NCBI GenBank assembly: GCA_046757585.1
Contig: JBHHYR010000233.1
Coordinates: forward strand, 1 to 5,946
Reading direction: 5' to 3'
Length of the DNA stretch: 5,946 nucleotides
From: JBHHYR01 sp046757585
GTDB taxonomy: Bacteria > Desulfobacterota > Binatia > HRBIN30
Below are positions 4,619-5,946 of this stretch, in pieces. The translations under genes were made by a program, and so were the position numbers. The notes beneath the pieces were generated by a model. The model saw only the letters and a program-made list of their open reading frames with translations, did no database searches and was not told the origin of the DNA. Each line of letters opens with the position of its first letter. The first letter of the stretch is position 1.

Positions 4619-5946
4619 ATGCACGATCTCATCATCCGTGACGCTGAAATCTGTGACGGGAGCGGCGCGCCGCGACGCCGCGGCGATGTGGCGGTGCGGG
4701 ACGGGCGCATCGTCGAAGTGGGGAGAGTGCAGGACCTCGCTGCACGGACCATCGATGCCCGTGGCCTGGTTGTTGCCCCGGGCTTCATCGACCTGCACAC
4801 GCACTACGATTGTCAGGTGTCGTGGGACCGCGCACTGACGCCGTCGTGCTGGCATGGCGTGACGACGGTGGTCATGGGCAACTGCGGATTCACCATCGCC
4901 CCGTGCCGGCCCGCTGACCGTGAGCTCCTGATGCGGATGCTGCTGTACGTGGAAGGCATGCCGACCGCGGCGCTGCGCGCGGGCATCGAGTGGGACTGGG
5001 AAACGTTTCCCGAGTACCTCGACACACTCGAGCGCTGGCGCCCGGCGCTCAACGTGGCTGCGTTCGTCGGCCACAGCGCCATCCGCTACTACGTCATGGG
5101 CGCGGCCGCGACCGAGCGCCCGGCGACCGATGATGAAGTGGCCCGGATGCAGGCAGTGGTGCGCGATGCAATGCGCGCCGGGGCGTGTGGCTTTTCGACC
5201 TCGGAGTCCCCGACGCACTTCTTCGGCGACGGCACGCCGGTGCCTAGTCGCGTCGCCCCACGCGAAGAGATGCGCGCCCTGTGTGCCCCGTTACGGGAGT
5301 TCGGGCGTGGCATTGTGGAAGTTGCACCGCTGCATTTGCTGGGCGACACGGATTCGCGATCACAGGACCAACAGTTCTACACCGGGCTCGCGACGGCGTG
5401 TGGTCGGCCGGTGACATGGGCTCCCTTGCTGCACAATCCGTTCGATCCAAGCGGCGCTCTCCGCTTGATCGCAGAGGCGCAAGCCGCCCAGGAACGCGGC
5501 GTCCCCGTGATCCCCCAGGTCGGCTGCCGGCCGCTCGAAGTGCGCATCAGCTTTGGCGCGAGCAGCATCGTGACGGAAAATAATCCCTTCTGGCGGCCGA
5601 TCCTCCATAAGCCGGCGGCGGAACGGCGCCAGCTGCTCGCGAGCACCGCCTTTCGCGATGAGCTGCGAGCTCTGTCGCCCGCCGGCGCTTGGGTGGCAGC
5701 GCTGGCCCCGTCGTGGCAGCAGATCTTTCTGCGCTTCTCTCCACTCGGCAGCCACGATCACTGGACCGATCGGCCGATTTCGCAGATCGCGCAGGCACGG
5801 GGCGCCGATCCGGTCGACGTGCTGCTCGACTTGTCACTCGAAAGCGATCTCGCCTGCCAGTTTGGTGTACCGATCATGAACACCGATGAAGCGATCGTCG
5901 GGCAATTGATCCGCCACCCAGCGGGGATCTTGGCGCTTTCTGACGC
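4619..5946 (+). CDS. N-acyl-D-amino-acid deacylase-like amidohydrolase, 3' end cut by window
   Basis: I translated from the ATG at 4619 after a strong Shine-Dalgarno sequence; 442 codons are open to the window end with no stop. Homologues run to ~550-580 residues, so about a fifth is missing. Visible in order: N-terminal beta-sandwich strand MHDLIIRDAEICDGSG, metal-binding His60/His62 in DLHTHYD, Cys89 in MGNCGFTIAPCRPAD, the VGHSAIR motif at 150-156, GACGFSTSES (188-197), and the final bases encoding LALSD, with Asp442 at the expected catalytic position and the window ending inside the next codon. The family is cytoplasmic, metal-dependent and acts on N-acyl-D-amino acids or similar amides. 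It is a clear paralogue of the leftward gene (shared HTHYD, WHGVT, NCGF, WDW) but keeps the canonical VGHSxxR motif, so it is the more likely of the two to be a classical deacylase. Substrate unproven. Confidence 0.93.
   Translation, partial: MHDLIIRDAEICDGSGAPRRRGDVAVRDGRIVEVGRVQDLAARTIDARGLVVAPGFIDLHTHYDCQVSWDRALTPSCWHGVTTVVMGNCGFTIAPCRPADRELLMRMLLYVEGMPTAALRAGIEWDWETFPEYLDTLERWRPALNVAAFVGHSAIRYYVMGAAATERPATDDEVARMQAVVRDAMRAGACGFSTSESPTHFFGDGTPVPSRVAPREEMRALCAPLREFGRGIVEVAPLHLLGDTDSRSQDQQFYTGLATACGRPVTWAPLLHNPFDPSGALRLIAEAQAAQERGVPVIPQVGCRPLEVRISFGASSIVTENNPFWRPILHKPAAERRQLLASTAFRDELRALSPAGAWVAALAPSWQQIFLRFSPLGSHDHWTDRPISQIAQARGADPVDVLLDLSLESDLACQFGVPIMNTDEAIVGQLIRHPAGILALSD

Noticed and set aside
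4358..5218. Minus-strand open frame of 286 codons
   Set aside because: It is antisense to the amidohydrolase at 4619. Its His/Arg-rich, motif-free translation is typical of a shadow frame.
1..5946. CRISPR array, tRNA/rRNA gene, insertion sequence or transposon ends
   Set aside because: I saw no regularly spaced repeats, tRNA-like clover-leaf segments, transposase motifs or terminal inverted repeats in reading both strands.

Overview
The window is GC-rich with strongly GC-biased third codon positions and tightly packed genes. This fits a high-GC environmental bacterium, for example a soil or sediment deltaproteobacterial, Binatia-like or actinobacterial lineage. No marker gene is present, so the lineage is inference only. 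Two genes run off the window: a radical SAM protein at the left edge and an amidohydrolase at the right edge.

Layout, left to right. Positions 1-1166 (minus strand) hold the N-terminal 388 residues of a cobalamin-binding-type radical SAM protein with a clear CxxxCxxC cluster motif. A 245-base spacer follows. Next is a type II toxin-antitoxin module on the minus strand: a VapC-like PIN-domain ribonuclease (1412-1885), overlapped by 13 bases by its AbrB-type antitoxin gene (1873-2130). Short repeats over the antitoxin start codon are a candidate autoregulatory operator. The stretch 2131-2532 has no confident gene. It does contain a plus-strand reading frame (2151-2384) with a lipoprotein-like signal and an LASC lipobox.

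The right half is a divergent pair of paralogous metal-dependent amidohydrolases of the D-aminoacylase / N-acyl-D-amino-acid deacylase family. One is complete (2533-4239, minus). The other is cut by the window end exactly at its catalytic SDxGAH motif (4619-5946, plus). They are separated by 379 bases carrying a good sigma70-like promoter for the leftward gene and an inverted repeat that could be an operator. Both keep the HTHYD, NCG and Asp signatures. The leftward protein has lost the VGHSxxR signature that the rightward one keeps, which suggests a changed substrate or function.

The amidohydrolases probably deacylate N-acyl-D-amino acids or related cyclic or linear amides. The toxin-antitoxin pair and the radical SAM gene show no obvious functional link to them. 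I do not see a convincing new multi-gene system. The most useful leads are the divergent amidohydrolase pair with one altered active-site signature, the candidate operators, and the possible small lipoprotein.
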